Part shown: positions 39,101 through 49,866 of the stretch, piece after piece
Numbering within the stretch: position 1 is the first letter of the stretch
Layout: every line of letters starts with the position of its first letter
DNA from: Oryzias latipes
Lineage: Eukaryota; Chordata; Actinopteri; Beloniformes; Adrianichthyidae
Direction: 5' to 3'
Assembly: GCF_002234675.1 (NCBI RefSeq)
Contig: NC_019866.2
Location: 19,327,311 to 19,391,310 of the forward strand
DNA: 64,000 bases
The notes under the pieces: model-generated
Told to the model about the DNA's origin: nothing
The model's database searches: none
The model's input: the letters and a program-made list of their open reading frames with translations, nothing else
Made by a program: the position numbers and the translations under genes

Positions 39101-42100
39101 GTTTGAAGCTGGTTCCAAATCTAAAGTAAACTTCTGCAGGTCAGCTGACCAAGTCACCACAAGGTGGTTTATCACAAAGATAAGTCACTTCCAAAAAGGT
39201 ATTTTCCTTGTATTAATTGTATTAAACAATTTTTATCCTTCCTAATTAAGTGTGCTATATTTAATCGAACTACAAGATTTAAAGTGGGCTAAAACCGGAC
39301 CGTAGTCTTTTTAATCACAGTTGAACTCCTGGCCCCAATGGTAATGCCTGTCAGGCTCACATATCTGATAAAGACCAGGGTTTGATGAGGTCAATTCCAG
39401 CCGAGATGGTCGAGACTAAAGAGCTAAAACACAACATTTAAATCAGCATGAGACAAATCACAACATCCCATCATTATGCTGCCTCTGGAGTCAAGGAGCC
39501 CCAAACTTCACAATGGGTGGCAGGTAAACTTTACAATTGTCTCCATCAGTGTTTCTAAACGCCGGTTTCATACTGTTAGGTGTTTTCAACGTTACTTTCC
39601 TCTCAAATGTCAGATTCGGCCATCTTTCAGCTAAAACAATGATACTCATTAAATGGTAAATGGCCTTCCTTGAAGGCCCAAAGCGCTTTACAGTCACAAA
39701 CCCATTTACACACACACACACTTTTACACACTGGTGGCGGCTCCGCTGCCGACCACTGGCGCCAGCCTTCCACCAGAAGCAGGGTGGGGTTCAGTGTCTT
39801 ATCCAATGAATACTTCGACACATGGTCGGGCAAGGCGGGAATCGAACCTGCAATCTTCCGATCTTCCGACCACCCTACCGCTGCACCACGGCGGCCCTTT
39901 AAAGCTTGGTGTGTTTAAACTGGCTAAGAAAGGAGGACCAAGGTTATGTTAATGTCAATGAACATTCCGTGGGGGCATTTTGAAGACAATTATTTAACAC
40001 TATGGTTACCAGATATAACCTGACCAAATCTGGAGTTTGATCGAAAATAGTTCACTGGATGTCCGGCACACACACTACTGGAGCTGAAGACTGATCAATC
40101 TGTGATTGAAAACATCGCCATATATGAGCAGAATTTCAAATCAAAGTTAGCATTATGGTTTATAAAATTCAGACCCAGAATGGGACTGGATCTGCTTGTA
40201 TGAAAAGCTATTTAGTGGATATCTTGAGAGCCGACTTGACTCCGGTATTACTTACAACTGTCAGGAAAAAACCAGAAGAAATAGATGCATTTCTAGACCC
40301 GCCGTCTCTATACGGACAGCAAATATTTATAATCGCCTGAAACTTTAAATAACCAGAAAAAAAGGCAAAAGAATCAAACAATCTCATCAGCTCATCACAG
40401 AGTATTTTCTGGGCCCATCAAGGTGGATGAGATCCGTTCGGGTGATGACGATGACAGAGTGACGACTTGATGCTCACTTTTCTTCTTGCTCTGAGCAGTG
40501 GCTGGGGAGCTGTTGGTGGTCGTTGACCCCTCCTCTTCCTCTTTAGGCTCTTTCTTCACCACTGGCTTTTTGTCCTCACTTGCTCCTGCAGATGACTCAG
40601 AGGAAGAAGAGGTATCCATGGGCTCGCCTTTACACCCATCTCCAGATGGCTTCTCTTTCTTAATCTGAGAGACAGAATTAAGATTTACTTTCTCCTTCGC
40701 TGAAATGCAGTGATTCACAGCTAAACTCCAAATCTTTGACAGTCTCACAGAACCTCACCTCTGGCTTTTCCTCTGCCTTCACCTCTGATGAACCCCTTTC
40801 AATATGTCCTTTGCCATCGCCCTGCCCTTCTGCTCCTTCATCTTCCTCCTCCTCCTTTTTCACTTCCATTTTGACATTGTCCAGGCTGAGAGCAGGGCCC
40901 TCGACAGCGGCGAGCTGGGATGTGGGATCGTTGGCGCTTGCGACCGACGCAGGAGAAGAAACGTGTCCGTCTGCCGTTAGAGAAGGCTTTGGCGAGAGCT
41001 GAGGCAAAGGGGGAGGAGGGAGGACAATTAGAACACACCCACTGCTTTCCTACACTTAAAAAAATAAATTCCGGACTTTCTAGACTAACATTTTATAATA
41101 AAAATGATCAAGATCCACCCCTTTTTGTCATTTATTTCAGGAACTTTAAGTCATAACTGCTGATGAGGGACAGCAACAAAGAACTTCCTAACCAAACTAA
41201 ATTAGGAACTAAACGACTGTCATCTCTAGACCAGCATTTGCATTTTTACTGCGGTCCGATATGTTTGCTGGATTAGGCAAATCAGGTGTGCTGCAGAGTA
41301 CGGTTCCTCCTGGCCACAACCACACCTTTACTGCAGCTCATTCTGTTGTCAGGCTGTTGACTTTCTGTGCTGCAAAAACTCAAAAGATCTCCTGGACAAA
41401 GTCGGGAATAGAATGACGATCAAAACAAATCTCATGTTTTGGTCAAATCTTTCAGAAATGGTAGCAAAGACAAAATGACCCCAAATTACCCTGAATCCAA
41501 TTAAAAAACGAACTGCAAGAGATATTCTCAAATTTAAAACAATCCCACCCACAACTCAGAGGTGAATTTCTAATAAACTACTGCCGCTCTGCAGAAACTA
41601 TGTCCTAGAAAACTACTGTTTTGTTGGGTTTTTTTGGCTAAAAATTGTATAATCATAACTAAAAGACCAATGGGATCTCAAAGGGTTATTAACCTTACCT
41701 AAAATACAAGCTAAATAAAATCAAAACATGCTTTAGTACTTACAGGGGTCTGTGGCCGCTGCAGTGGAACGTGCGCGTTCTGTGCCGGGACCGTAGAGCT
41801 CTGACCTGCTTGAGGAGCCGGGGAGGCCCCGTGAGTCTGCTGCAAAGGCTGACTGGCTTTTTCGGAGGTTGCGCTCTGCGTTGACGGCAGCTGTTGCTGC
41901 TGTGAATGCTGTGGAGGGGGCACTTGAGGTGTGCTGGGGGTCTGCGGCTGCGGGGTCTGCGAGCGAGGCAACATGGGCGGCGTCTGATGCGGCTGAGGTG
42001 TTAAGCTGCGTGCTGGTGAGGGGGAGCTTGTTCTAACCGGAGGGCAGTGGGGGAAGGAGCTTGGCTGCGTGGAGGAGGGTGGAAGACTGGTGAGAGGTCC

Positions 42101-45100
42101 AGCACTGCTGGAGTTAGTAGGACCCAAAGCTCCCCCGGGAGCTCCAGATCCTGGGGCAGAAGAGGCGGACTGTGGTGCGGGGCTGCTCGCTGGGAGAGAA
42201 GGTGGCGTTGACATCTGGTTCTGCTACAACAACACAAAACATTTGTGTCATTTATTTATTTAACAAAATAGAAGCAGAAAAAGTCAAGTTTAGTGTTTGT
42301 TTTGTAATATTCCTTTCTTGTCGTGACCGTTTTTATGCCCCTCAAATAAATCCCTGATGTTGGTCAAAATGATGCAATATCTGCTTAAATAGTTTCTTCA
42401 CAACATTGCTTTAAGCTTACTGAAGGCACAGCAGTCTGTGTTCCTGGCTGGTTCATGCCAACAGGACCAGACCCAAGCCCAGGACCAGAGCTGGGAAACT
42501 GGCCTGGAGGGAGGTACTGGTTCTGCAGTTGGGTGGCATTGGGTTGACCCATCCTTTTTACCCCCATCGTCGTCTGAAGACAAGCAAAAAAAAAAACAAA
42601 AAAAAAACATGAAAGTCACCCTTCACCCCAGTCTGCTTTCTTGAAATTGCAAACTTCTGTTTACTCAGAAAAGTATCTAAGGCTCACCTGGTTCATTTGA
42701 GGATTATGAGGAAGGGGAGGCGTCAACCTCTGACTCATCGTCTGCATCCCCATCTGACCAAACTGGTTCATTCCTAAACGGGCAAAAAGTAGAAACAAAG
42801 AGCTCAGAAGTTAAACAAAAACTATCAAAAAAATATTTTGCACATAACATTTTTACCAATAAATCAAGAGTTTAAGAATTTCTCTGCAACAGAAAAATAC
42901 ATTAAAAAATAAAATACAATCCTAGAAGTTGCTTAAATTATAAACAATACTCTGTGATTTCCACATTTCAGGGATTTACCTGCTGAATGCGGCATCCTGT
43001 TGACCATCTGGTTTGGACCGGTGGGTCGGACCATGGACGGATCAGTGTGAGGACCATCTGAAAGATGGGAAGTTGCAGACATCACAAATCCTTCCTTTGG
43101 GATCACAAAAACTCTCATTCTGCTATATGTCCCGCTCTCATCCTATTATTGTACACCTGACAACACAAGATTGGAAGCTTTGAAGGCTCTCAAATGCTCT
43201 TTTCATCATGTATGACTGGTATGAACGGCTGAATCTACATAGAGATCTTTTACGTACTGAGAGGTTGTCCAGGAGGCATGGGTGGCTGACCCATGCTAGG
43301 AGGCCCCTGTGGAAGACCAGAGGGGGCAATGCCAGGTTGGCCAGGCATCATGCCCTGCTTCTGGAGTCGTGTCCTCCTCTTTTCTTCCAATTCCTTTTGG
43401 ATTTTGTAGATTTTTTCTGCCAGGAGATGGTAGTACTCCGCCTAGAAGAGAAACAGTTGGAATATGGAAGAAGATTTTCTTTTTAAAATCATCACAAAGG
43501 CTTAACAAATGATAATCTGTGCTCTGGTTGTGCTGGTTTCCTACCCTGCTGTTGGCTGATTCGTACATGTCCCCCTCTACTTTGCGAGCGTAAGCTACAA
43601 GGTTCTCCATCCGCCGGTCTTTCAGTGCAGCTGGGTCAGGAGTGGGAAAAATGGCCTGCACACTGCTCACACAAACACACAGAGATGCAGAAGAGAGTCA
43701 ACTTTACACCCTAATCAAGTAAAAAAAAAAAAAAAAAGATCCAAAGAAATTCTTCAGTGTTCTTCCTGAGCTCCATTTCATGGGACGGTTTACGAGACAC
43801 AGCAGACTCACAGCTTGTGGACGAGATGGCTGCGGAGGTCTTGCGTGATGTCTTCATGCCAGGACTTCCTCATTCCAGCAGCAGAAGGAGGAGCAGCTGC
43901 AGGCAGGGAGCCAAGGTTCCCCACACTGTCGTTCATCAAACTGCAGGGTAACACCACAGAAGAGGTTCATATTTCAAGCAACGCAGGAATGAATTTTGAC
44001 TTTTAAACCATCTCTTTGGACTGTGTTCTGCACCTCTGTGCTGTCATGTTGTTGTGCATGATGGCATCTGGAAGGAGGGCAGGCTGCTGGTTGGGGGTTT
44101 GCACCTCAACTCCACCATTTACTCCCATTGGGTTTCCTCCTAAAAAGAGATGAAAGTCCAGCGTTGTTACTGAACCAGCAGCACTCTAACATCTAAACAC
44201 AACCCCAGCGAAGGCCATGTTGGGTCTTTATAGACTGATCCATAAAGTGAACTCACCCATGGTGTTTAAAGTCCTCATCCCAGGCTGTCCCTGCAGCCCT
44301 TGGTTCGGCATGTTAGTCTGGGGGAGCTGCTGGGGCATCTGGTTGCCCTGGTATGTGAGTCCCAGTGCAGCATAGCCCCTCTCTATGGAGCTGGGGTCAA
44401 TCTGGTTGGTGGGGTTCAGGTTAGGAGTGCTGGACTGTCCAACTGGAACACCCGAACCTAAAGCGTTGACTAAACCCATCGCTGCACTGTTGAGAAGAGC
44501 TGGAAGAAACAGAAACAACTGAAAGATCAGTGAAATCCACTCAGGATTGTGAACCCACACACTGCCCATACACTTACACTGCTGGTTCCTCTTGTCTCCG
44601 GCATTTTTCAGCGGCAAGCATACGGGACAGTCGTGTCGTGTGCAGTTTTTCCAATGGGAGATGATCTGTCTGGACGAGGCACAATGTGCCACTAAGGGAG
44701 GACAAGCAGAAAAAAGAAGAAAAAAAAGTTAATAGAACGGACGATTGGTGCAAAAACAAGAAACCAAATGGGGAGAGAAACTGTGACAGATTGGAGGAGG
44801 TGGATAAGCAATGAGGCAAAGATAAGAGGGAGAAGGACAAGAGGAAGACAGAGGAGGGAAATTGAGAAAGTTATTGTATGAGTCAGTGCAAAGAAACTAC
44901 ATCCAGATGGAGAAGAGAGGAGAAAAGACAGAAACTCAGCCAGATGAAGAGGAAAAACTGATTTAAGTTAGGGGGGAAAACAAATTAAATAAGGAAAAAG
45001 AACAAACTTGAAGGGAAAAGAGTGTTTACATTGTCATCAATACAGGATAAAACCACGGTTTAACAGAAAAAAGACTCACCCTGGCAAGATTTGCCAGCCT

Positions 45101-48100
45101 GGCAATGAGTCATGTGGTTCAGCACATTCTTCATGGTGCGGCAGTGGGGCAGGTTACACTGCCGCACTTCACCGTTGGCCTGCTCCCTTCGCTGGCACTT
45201 GTGTGCGTGGAGCAGGAGGACGAGCTGCTGCTGGATGAGCTTCCTCTTCTCTGGGTCGGCGGTGGGGGGCGTGGTGCTGGGTCCTGCTCCCACAGCCGCA
45301 AGGCCGACCTGGGGTCCTCCCACTGCTGCCGCTGCACCGATGGGTCCACCAGTGACGCCACCAGGCTGCTGCTGCTGCTGAGGAGCCTGACAACAGAGGT
45401 GTGAAGAGAAGCTTTGAAGATTTTCTTTGATGTAACAGAGCTTTTCCAACATCCTGAAGTTCAGATCAAACCAGTTTAAAATGACAGATCAATAGTACAA
45501 AATTCACACCAGATGTGTTGCACATTCGGGTTTTTCATTTTGCCTTACATGTTCACCGATTCTTCTTTCACCACAAATGGATCCGTCTGATGGAAACTTT
45601 TCCTTCGGCTCCTCAAAATTTTAACACCCAACGGGATGGTTTGTCATTAAAAAGATTTCCCACATCATCTACCTTCCTTAGGTAAAAACTAAATGTGGCG
45701 CTTTCCCTCTAGAAAAACATTGAAAAAGCTTGCATTTAAGCAAATACTCTTTTCAGATGTTCATTGGGATCTAGAATTGAATTGTTTAAGCAAATGTGAC
45801 TTCCAAAGCTGAAGGTTTCACTTTAAGTGGTGTCACTCAAGGCTGCATCGAAGCTTACAGGAGGATTTATTAGCAATAGAACAAAACTGAGTTGAGAGGC
45901 TCTGCGTTGATCTGATTAACCCTTTTTACACCAGGGCTTTAGCTACTGTGTTTAAATTTTTCGACTGCCGTAACTCCTCAGCTGTTAATGCAGTTAACGT
46001 CAAGGAGAACCTGAAGAAAACCTGAGAATAATGGTGCTGTGGAAACCATACAAACGTACTTGCAGAAACAGAAAACTCCAAGCAGCAACACTATTTCTTA
46101 TTTTTCATTTATTTATGTAAATGATGTAAATCTGCTTTTTTAAGAAAGAAAAGCAAAACAGCCACTTCCTTTTTTTTTTAACTGTCTTTTTGAAGCATTG
46201 GGAGGTGATTTTAGTTTGTTTGTAGTCCAAGCACTGGAATCAGATGAGTGTGTCTGAACATTGTTCCACCTGGCTAAATGTGACTCAGACTCAAACGCAA
46301 TATTTAGCACCTGGAGAACAACATATGTGTGAATGTTTAAACACAAGGCTGAAGTATGAGCAAAAGACATCATGACAAGTTTTCTATTTTCATTTTAAAA
46401 TCTTGATAAGAAGGCTGATGTCTCAGACAGGAGGATTTCCAGAGTAAAATAAAGCTAATGACAGCCAGAAGTAGTAGAGGATTTTCATCTCTGCTCTTCA
46501 TTCTGATCTGTGTCCTAAAAATACACACTGGCCAGATTTTACCAGGAAAAATATTTGACAGGAATAATAAATGTCGGGTTTTTTTTTCCAACCCCCTGAA
46601 AGGAAACTAAGTTCATTGTTACAATGCAAAAAAAAACTTTTTGTACCTTTCATAGCTAGCTTGATTTGAATCTGAACTTTCTTATGGACGACTGTATTGT
46701 AACCTCGAAGTGTTCATTCAATAATCAAAGAAAAACGTTCAGCTCCTACCATCCCGGGCATGACTTGACCAGGAAGGGCTTTCTTGTCCATGCTGAACTG
46801 GGGGGCAACGTTGCTGGGCAGGACTGCTTTATTCTGGAGCTGTGGGCCCAGCCCGGCTCCAGCCAGCCCCTGGCCAGCAGACTGGCTGTACGGACCACCA
46901 TAGGGGCCCGCGTTGGCCATCATGCTCATCTGAGGAAAGACAGATGATCAAATGAAAAGAGAAAGCAAGGAAAAGAAGAAAAAGAGGTTCATTCATTGGA
47001 TCATATCACATGATACCAAAGAAAATAAACATACAATTAAAAGGAGTAAAGATCATCAGCAACAACCACTGAAAAACAATCCAACTTTCATTCACTCCTC
47101 TAACAGCAGGGAAATCAAAGCACCGAACAAAGCTGTGCAGAGACGCCTTCCTGTACCGTTCTAGCTAAATCACTACCATGTGGGAGACTGACTAACAGGG
47201 AGGTTAACCATCAATACCACGGACTGAACCAGGATGCAACTGTGAGGCCAATGCTGTACTAGAAATGTGACTGCACCTGCTGTGAAAACCCGTCTGCAGA
47301 TCTACTACAGTTTAGTCGGTCCATTCAGAACAGAGCCTACTTTTTGTATACAATCTGGATTTCTCAGGTTCTGGATCTGATTTTGTATAGATTTTTTAAA
47401 TTTCCCTTAAACAACATTTCACATATACTAGAGACTCATTTATGCAGAGGAGAGCGGTGTGCAGAAGCTGGATTTAACAGTGGAGTGAGTTCGGTGTGTT
47501 CTGCTGCGACTGTGCTCACCTTGTTTAGCGCTCCCGGCTGCTGAGGTCTCATTCCCGGTTGAACGCCGCCTCCGACCGACTGACCCCCCTGTTGCTGCTG
47601 CAAATTCTCCGTCAACAGATTACCACTGGTACCCATACCAGCATTTCCGAGGAAGCCCATTCTAGGCGAGCCGTTCAGAACCTGAGCTCCCATAAGCCCT
47701 TGATGTTGCTGTCCAGTGTTGCCGTTTTGGGCGCCCATCAAGGCAGCTGCCCGACTGAGCGCCTGCACGCCTCCCACCATTCCAACCTGCTGTGTTAATC
47801 CAGGTTGTTGCTGCTGGCCCTGAGGGTGCATGCCTTGAGGTCCACTAGAAGAAACATTTATGTTCCCCATCATTGCCATGGAGGGCCCAGATGGTGCACT
47901 GCTGGAGGTAGGACCGCCCTGTTGAGCCGGTGCTCCCGCACGCAAAAGCTCAGACAGCTGTTTGTGTTTCGCAGCCGCATCCTGGCCACTCCCACCAATC
48001 CCGACTCCAAGCCCCCCAAGACTGGTATGGAGCTGACTGGCATCCCCTCCATTTGTCAACCCCAGGTCTGAAGAATTGATGAGCTCATCTGGGAGGTCAT

Positions 48101-49866
48101 GCTCCAGATCAAAGAGGGAACCAAAATCTACCCAAGAAAACAGAAAAATCTCAATGATGACCAAAAGAAAACATTTCAAATCAATTTAAAAACAAGAAAT
48201 AATCTCTTCATTTTCTCCCTTTAGCCTCTATAATAAATCAGCGGCAGCCTCTCATAACCTGCACTAATCTCCTGGGTGTCTGTTTGTGGTTTGGTGCAGT
48301 TCCATACATGAAGAGCAAACGCAGTGTGGACAAGGTGGGAAGCCGCAGAAGGTAAACACTCCACTACCTGGATAGTTTATACAGTTATTTGGTACAGGGG
48401 CGCGAAAATGTAAAAAGTTCGAGAAATTCAACACGCAGGAAGACGCTGTAAGATCAAATATCTAGACGACCCCAAAATGTAACCAAAGGGGGAAAAAAGT
48501 TTCCTAACGTAGAGCCTGAACTCAAACTTCACAAATAAAACGGCACACTTCTGACTTTCAACCTGACCTAAAACAGAGTCCAAATGAGCGTGTTCATTAA
48601 AGATCCGGAATTTAATGTGCATTATTTCAGGGTAAATAAGAGGAAAAAAAACAGATGTGTATAAGTAAAAATCTAAGTGTAACCAAGCGTTGTAGTAACA
48701 AAATGCACTGAGGAGAAATTATGCCATTCTACTAAAGTTTATTTTCTTTGTAGGGTTAAGTGCTAACTATTAGCATTCTGGAAATGAAACATAGTGTCAT
48801 TTTTAAAACAAACAAAAAAAATAAGGAGCACCGTTTTAGTTTAGACAATGGGAGGCAACAGAAAATTTTAAGCGTTAAATCAATTTAGTTCGAGAAAATA
48901 AAAAACAGACAAACTTACAGGAATTACAACTTTGATTTCTGCGATTTTTGTTTTTTTATTATAAAACTGTAAAAGGTATTAATGGCTACTTTTGGTAGCT
49001 GCTGAACCATCACCCAAGTTAATGAAGTGACGAACAATAGCTAGCTTAACAATAGTTCTGCATCCATAAGAGTATCCATGGAAAAACGTATTTCCAGGAC
49101 ATGAAATGTGCTTTTCAGCTTAAAAAAAACAAACAAAGAGTTTGGTGATGACTGAAAGGCGAGCTTTAACAAGGGAGAATAATATGCAACAAACCATTTC
49201 CTATTTTCTTTACAGAGTTCAGCTGAGCCGCTCCGGCGGTGGGGGTGTCTTTTTAAGCTAGTTAGCTCGCCCGCTCGCCTCGGTTGCAGTTACTTTCCCT
49301 TAAAGCTGCTTCGGAAATGCCTGCTATTTGTCTGGAAATTCGTCGGGTATGTCGTATGGGTTTCATTTGAAGTGCACGCGCTCCAATTCTCCCACTCAAG
49401 TCCCCTTTAAAGTGGTCAAATATCTGAAAGCGAACTGATGTGTCTTGACTCCCATTGTTTGGAAGTGAATCTTTTAGTTGGGGCTAGTTAGCCTGTTGAG
49501 GCTAACATCAAAACAGAACTGCTGGGAAGTTGCTCCCGCTGCACAACTGCATTGCTTTTCTCCGGATCTGCCTTTAGACACTTTCACAGACAAACCGCAA
49601 GCACATAAATATGTAAACAGATATGAGGACAGCAGAGAGTTAAACCAAACTAAGTTGCTGTGCCACTTTTTTGGGGACTTAACTACCGACTACGCGCGTG
49701 ACACGAAAAGCCCCCCGGAAAGATGCTAGTTTAGTATCTTAATTTTCTTCATCATGTGTGCATGCAACATACCGTTTCCATCACTGGCAGAGACAGACAG
49801 CGCTGGAGAGGATAGCTTGGGCCTCTTAGCTGAAGGCGGGCCGGACTCCAGGACATTATCGGCCAT
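19304..49866 (-). CDS. ep300: p300 histone acetyltransferase (Ep300), complete, 30 coding exons, 2,806 aa
   Basis: Nuclear transcriptional co-activator that acetylates histones, including H3K27, and bridges DNA-bound factors to the transcription machinery. Coding exons in transcript order: 49866-49773, 48127-47520, 46929-46750, 45386-45080, 44691-44578, 44499-44257, 44139-44034, 43940-43812, 43662-43545, 43441-43258, 43057-42980, 42773-42688, 42573-42421, 42223-41744, 40998-40759, 40664-40478, 39007-38889, 37278-37039, 31813-31725, 30730-30650, 29140-29084, 28898-28821, 26426-26359, 26271-26121, 24053-23793, 23696-23531, 23402-23235, 23150-22989, 22863-22582, 22495-19304. They total 8,421 nt with every phase consistent. 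Domains are TAZ1, KIX, bromodomain, PHD/RING, HAT, ZZ, TAZ2 and NCBD. EP300 rather than CREBBP: the N-terminus reads [22 protein letters not shown]1 contains [16 protein letters not shown], and the C-terminus ends [13 protein letters not shown]...SSLDHM, close to the end of human EP300 and unlike CREBBP. Human EP300 is 2,414 aa; the excess is mostly glutamine-rich C-terminal sequence. Whether this is the ep300a or ep300b duplicate is not decided. Confidence 0.97.
19760..21740 (-). repeat. ep300: Polyglutamine-coding CAG/CAA tracts in ep300 last exon
   Basis: Several tracts encode runs of glutamine: around 21673-21735 (twelve GTT then nine GCT units on the + strand), 20401-20440, 20180-20320, 20480-20550 and 19762-19790. 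CAA interruptions are frequent. These runs account for much of the extra length against mammalian p300. On the + strand they create long Leu/Ala/Cys/Val reading frames that are artefacts. Confidence 0.9.
20790..20930 (-). other. ep300: ep300 exon 30: NCBD/IBiD helix bundle
   Basis: The segment [20 protein letters not shown] followed by [20 protein letters not shown] (about residues 2290-2335) is the nuclear co-activator binding domain that folds with SRC/NCOA and IRF3 partners. It is the only strongly conserved island in the otherwise low-complexity C-terminus. Confidence 0.9.
22160..22863 (-). other. ep300: ep300 exons 29-30: ZZ finger and TAZ2 (CH3) domain
   Basis: The ZZ finger spans the exon 29/30 junction: [20 protein letters not shown] then [20 protein letters not shown]2 follows with [31 protein letters not shown] and [18 protein letters not shown]. 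The Cys/His ligands look complete, so both modules should fold. Confidence 0.93.
22582..26271 (-). other. ep300: ep300 exons 24-29: HAT catalytic core
   Basis: About residues 1347-1743. Key blocks are [75 protein letters not shown] and [20 protein letters not shown], covering acetyl-CoA and substrate binding. Exons 27-28 encode the autoinhibitory lysine-rich loop ([15 protein letters not shown]). Exon 25 is 261 nt. Thirty coding exons in total against the 31 known for human EP300 suggests one intron is missing in this gene, probably inside exon 25. Confidence 0.94.
27130..27405 (-). mobile_element. tRNA-derived SINE in ep300 intron 22
   Basis: On the - strand the head has A box TAGCTCGGTTGG and B box GGTTCGATTCC (27325-27395). 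It is followed by a conserved body (GGACCCTCACTGAGTG on the + strand) and ends at a poly-A/T run near 27103-27133. It is a SINE head, not a functional tRNA gene. Confidence 0.75.
27537..28010 (+). mobile_element. MITE-like element, copy in ep300 intron 22
   Basis: Starts TTAAAAATCCCGCTCCGATC, contains TCTAGAACATAGTTTCTGCAG and TTGCTGAGAG, and ends near CATTGGAGTTGGTCT. Related copies: 33720-34205 (-), 36190-36755 (+), 41360-41690 (-), 52040-52450 (-), 56250-56800 (+), 59385-59990 (-). This copy carries a 34-nt perfect palindrome. Confidence 0.65.
27718..27751. repeat. Perfect 15-bp inverted repeat with 4-nt loop
   Basis: Arms GGTTGCTCCGCGCCA and its exact complement flank CCGT. It could form a very stable hairpin. 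It lies inside the MITE-like copy, at the place where the 56.3-kb copy has a 48-base poly-C run. Confidence 0.9.
30208..30480 (-). mobile_element. tRNA-derived SINE with target-site duplications in ep300 intron 20
   Basis: A body of about 239 bp (30225-30463) in reverse orientation between two copies of the 17-mer TAAGCAATTTATTTAAT (30208-30224 and 30464-30480). Same family as 10866-11119, sharing GTTTTACGCCGGATGCCCTT and the tRNA-like end (CACGAGCTAAACCGGCTCCC). Confidence 0.92.
30785..30990. promoter_or_regulatory. Cluster of five CCAAT boxes in ep300 intron 20/exon 20 flank
   Basis: CCAAT or its complement occurs at 30785, 30817, 30898, 30966 (as ATTGG) and 30986, within 206 bp just upstream of exon 20 in transcription order. 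Chance would give about 0.4 sites. It may be an NF-Y-bound internal element, followed by a purine-rich stretch at 31010-31160. Confidence 0.35.
33720..34205 (-). mobile_element. MITE-like element copy in ep300 intron 18
   Basis: Reverse-orientation copy with CTGATGCATCCACTTGTAGG, CTCGTCTGAGCTGGCAGCTGG, and a terminus near GAGAGGGACTTTAGG. Same family as 27537-28010. Confidence 0.65.
35090..35885 (+). mobile_element. Third Tc1-type remnant, internally deleted, in ep300 intron 18
   Basis: Left terminal-repeat sequence (TTTGGTCTGTAATGTTCATC) is followed by a degenerate transposase start at 35450 ([19 protein letters not shown]..., then [15 protein letters not shown]) resembling the N-terminal helix-turn-helix. 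The central catalytic part is missing. C-terminal and right-end sequence (CAAATACTTATTTTCAGCAC) closes the element. Confidence 0.75.
36190..36755 (+). mobile_element. MITE-like element copy in ep300 intron 18
   Basis: Full-length-looking copy starting GAAGTCCCACTTCAAATATC and ending TCAGAGTGGTTCTTTA, giving short inverted termini. It contains CAAGTGGATGCATTGGAGCG. Confidence 0.65.
37039..39007 (-). other. ep300: ep300 exons 17-18: bromodomain
   Basis: About residues 1103-1222. Exon 17 contains [20 protein letters not shown] and [15 protein letters not shown]; exon 18 contains [19 protein letters not shown], then [20 protein letters not shown], with the acetyl-lysine-binding Asn in the NNAWLYN loop. 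The domain is intact. Exon 17 uses the GTACGT donor. Confidence 0.94.
39655..39898 (-). mobile_element. tRNA-derived SINE in ep300 intron 16
   Basis: On the - strand it starts GGGCCGCCGTGGTGCAGCGG, has B box GGTTCGATTCC, then GGACACTGAACCCC-like and GGCGCCAGTGGTCGG blocks, and ends GGGCCTTCAAGGAAGGCC. Same family as 10575-10806. Confidence 0.8.
40478..42223 (-). other. ep300: ep300 exons 14-16: Pro/Gln/Ser-rich linker and acidic segment
   Basis: Exon 14 is low-complexity Pro/Ser/Gln and starts at a tandem acceptor (TAGCAG) that could give one glutamine more or less. Exons 15-16 are rich in Glu/Lys and contain [28 protein letters not shown] and [11 protein letters not shown]. These have psi-K-x-E form, matching the SUMO-modified repression region known between KIX and the bromodomain of mammalian p300. 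Confidence 0.8.
41360..41690 (-). mobile_element. Partial MITE-like copy in ep300 intron 14
   Basis: Contains CAACTCAGAGGTGAATTTCT, CTCTGCAGAAACTATGTCCT and AAAAGACCAATGGGATC, matching the family half near the 5' terminus. Confidence 0.6.
43258..43940 (-). other. ep300: ep300 exons 8-10: KIX domain
   Basis: About residues 565-655. Exon 8 ends with [20 protein letters not shown], exon 9 carries [20 protein letters not shown] and YESANSR, and exon 10 carries [20 protein letters not shown]. This is the three-helix fold that binds the phosphorylated KID of CREB, and MYB. Exon 10 has an uncommon GTACGT donor. Confidence 0.93.
44578..45386 (-). other. ep300: ep300 exons 4-5: TAZ1 zinc-binding domain
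   Basis: About residues 335-430. Exon 4 carries [20 protein letters not shown] followed by CQRREQ, CNLPHC and [12 protein letters not shown]. Exon 5 carries [17 protein letters not shown] then [17 protein letters not shown]. The spaced HxxxC/CxxC clusters form the three zinc sites known to bind activators such as HIF-1alpha and CITED2. All expected Cys/His residues appear to be present. Confidence 0.93.
47520..49866 (-). other. ep300: ep300 exons 1-2: N-terminal nuclear-receptor interaction region
   Basis: Exon 1 starts at ATG 49866 in a good context (A at -3, G at +4) and encodes a basic AKRPKL motif, a probable nuclear localisation signal. Exon 2 opens with [17 protein letters not shown] and contains [10 protein letters not shown], whose LSELL is an LXXLL nuclear-receptor box. 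The remainder is low-complexity Gly/Gln/Met. Intron 1 (48128-49772) shows no further coding. Confidence 0.9.

Noticed and set aside
19304..49866. Calling the acetyltransferase gene crebbp
   Set aside because: N-terminus, TAZ1 sequence ([12 protein letters not shown]), AGDKRNQQ and the C-terminal end match EP300 better than CREBBP.
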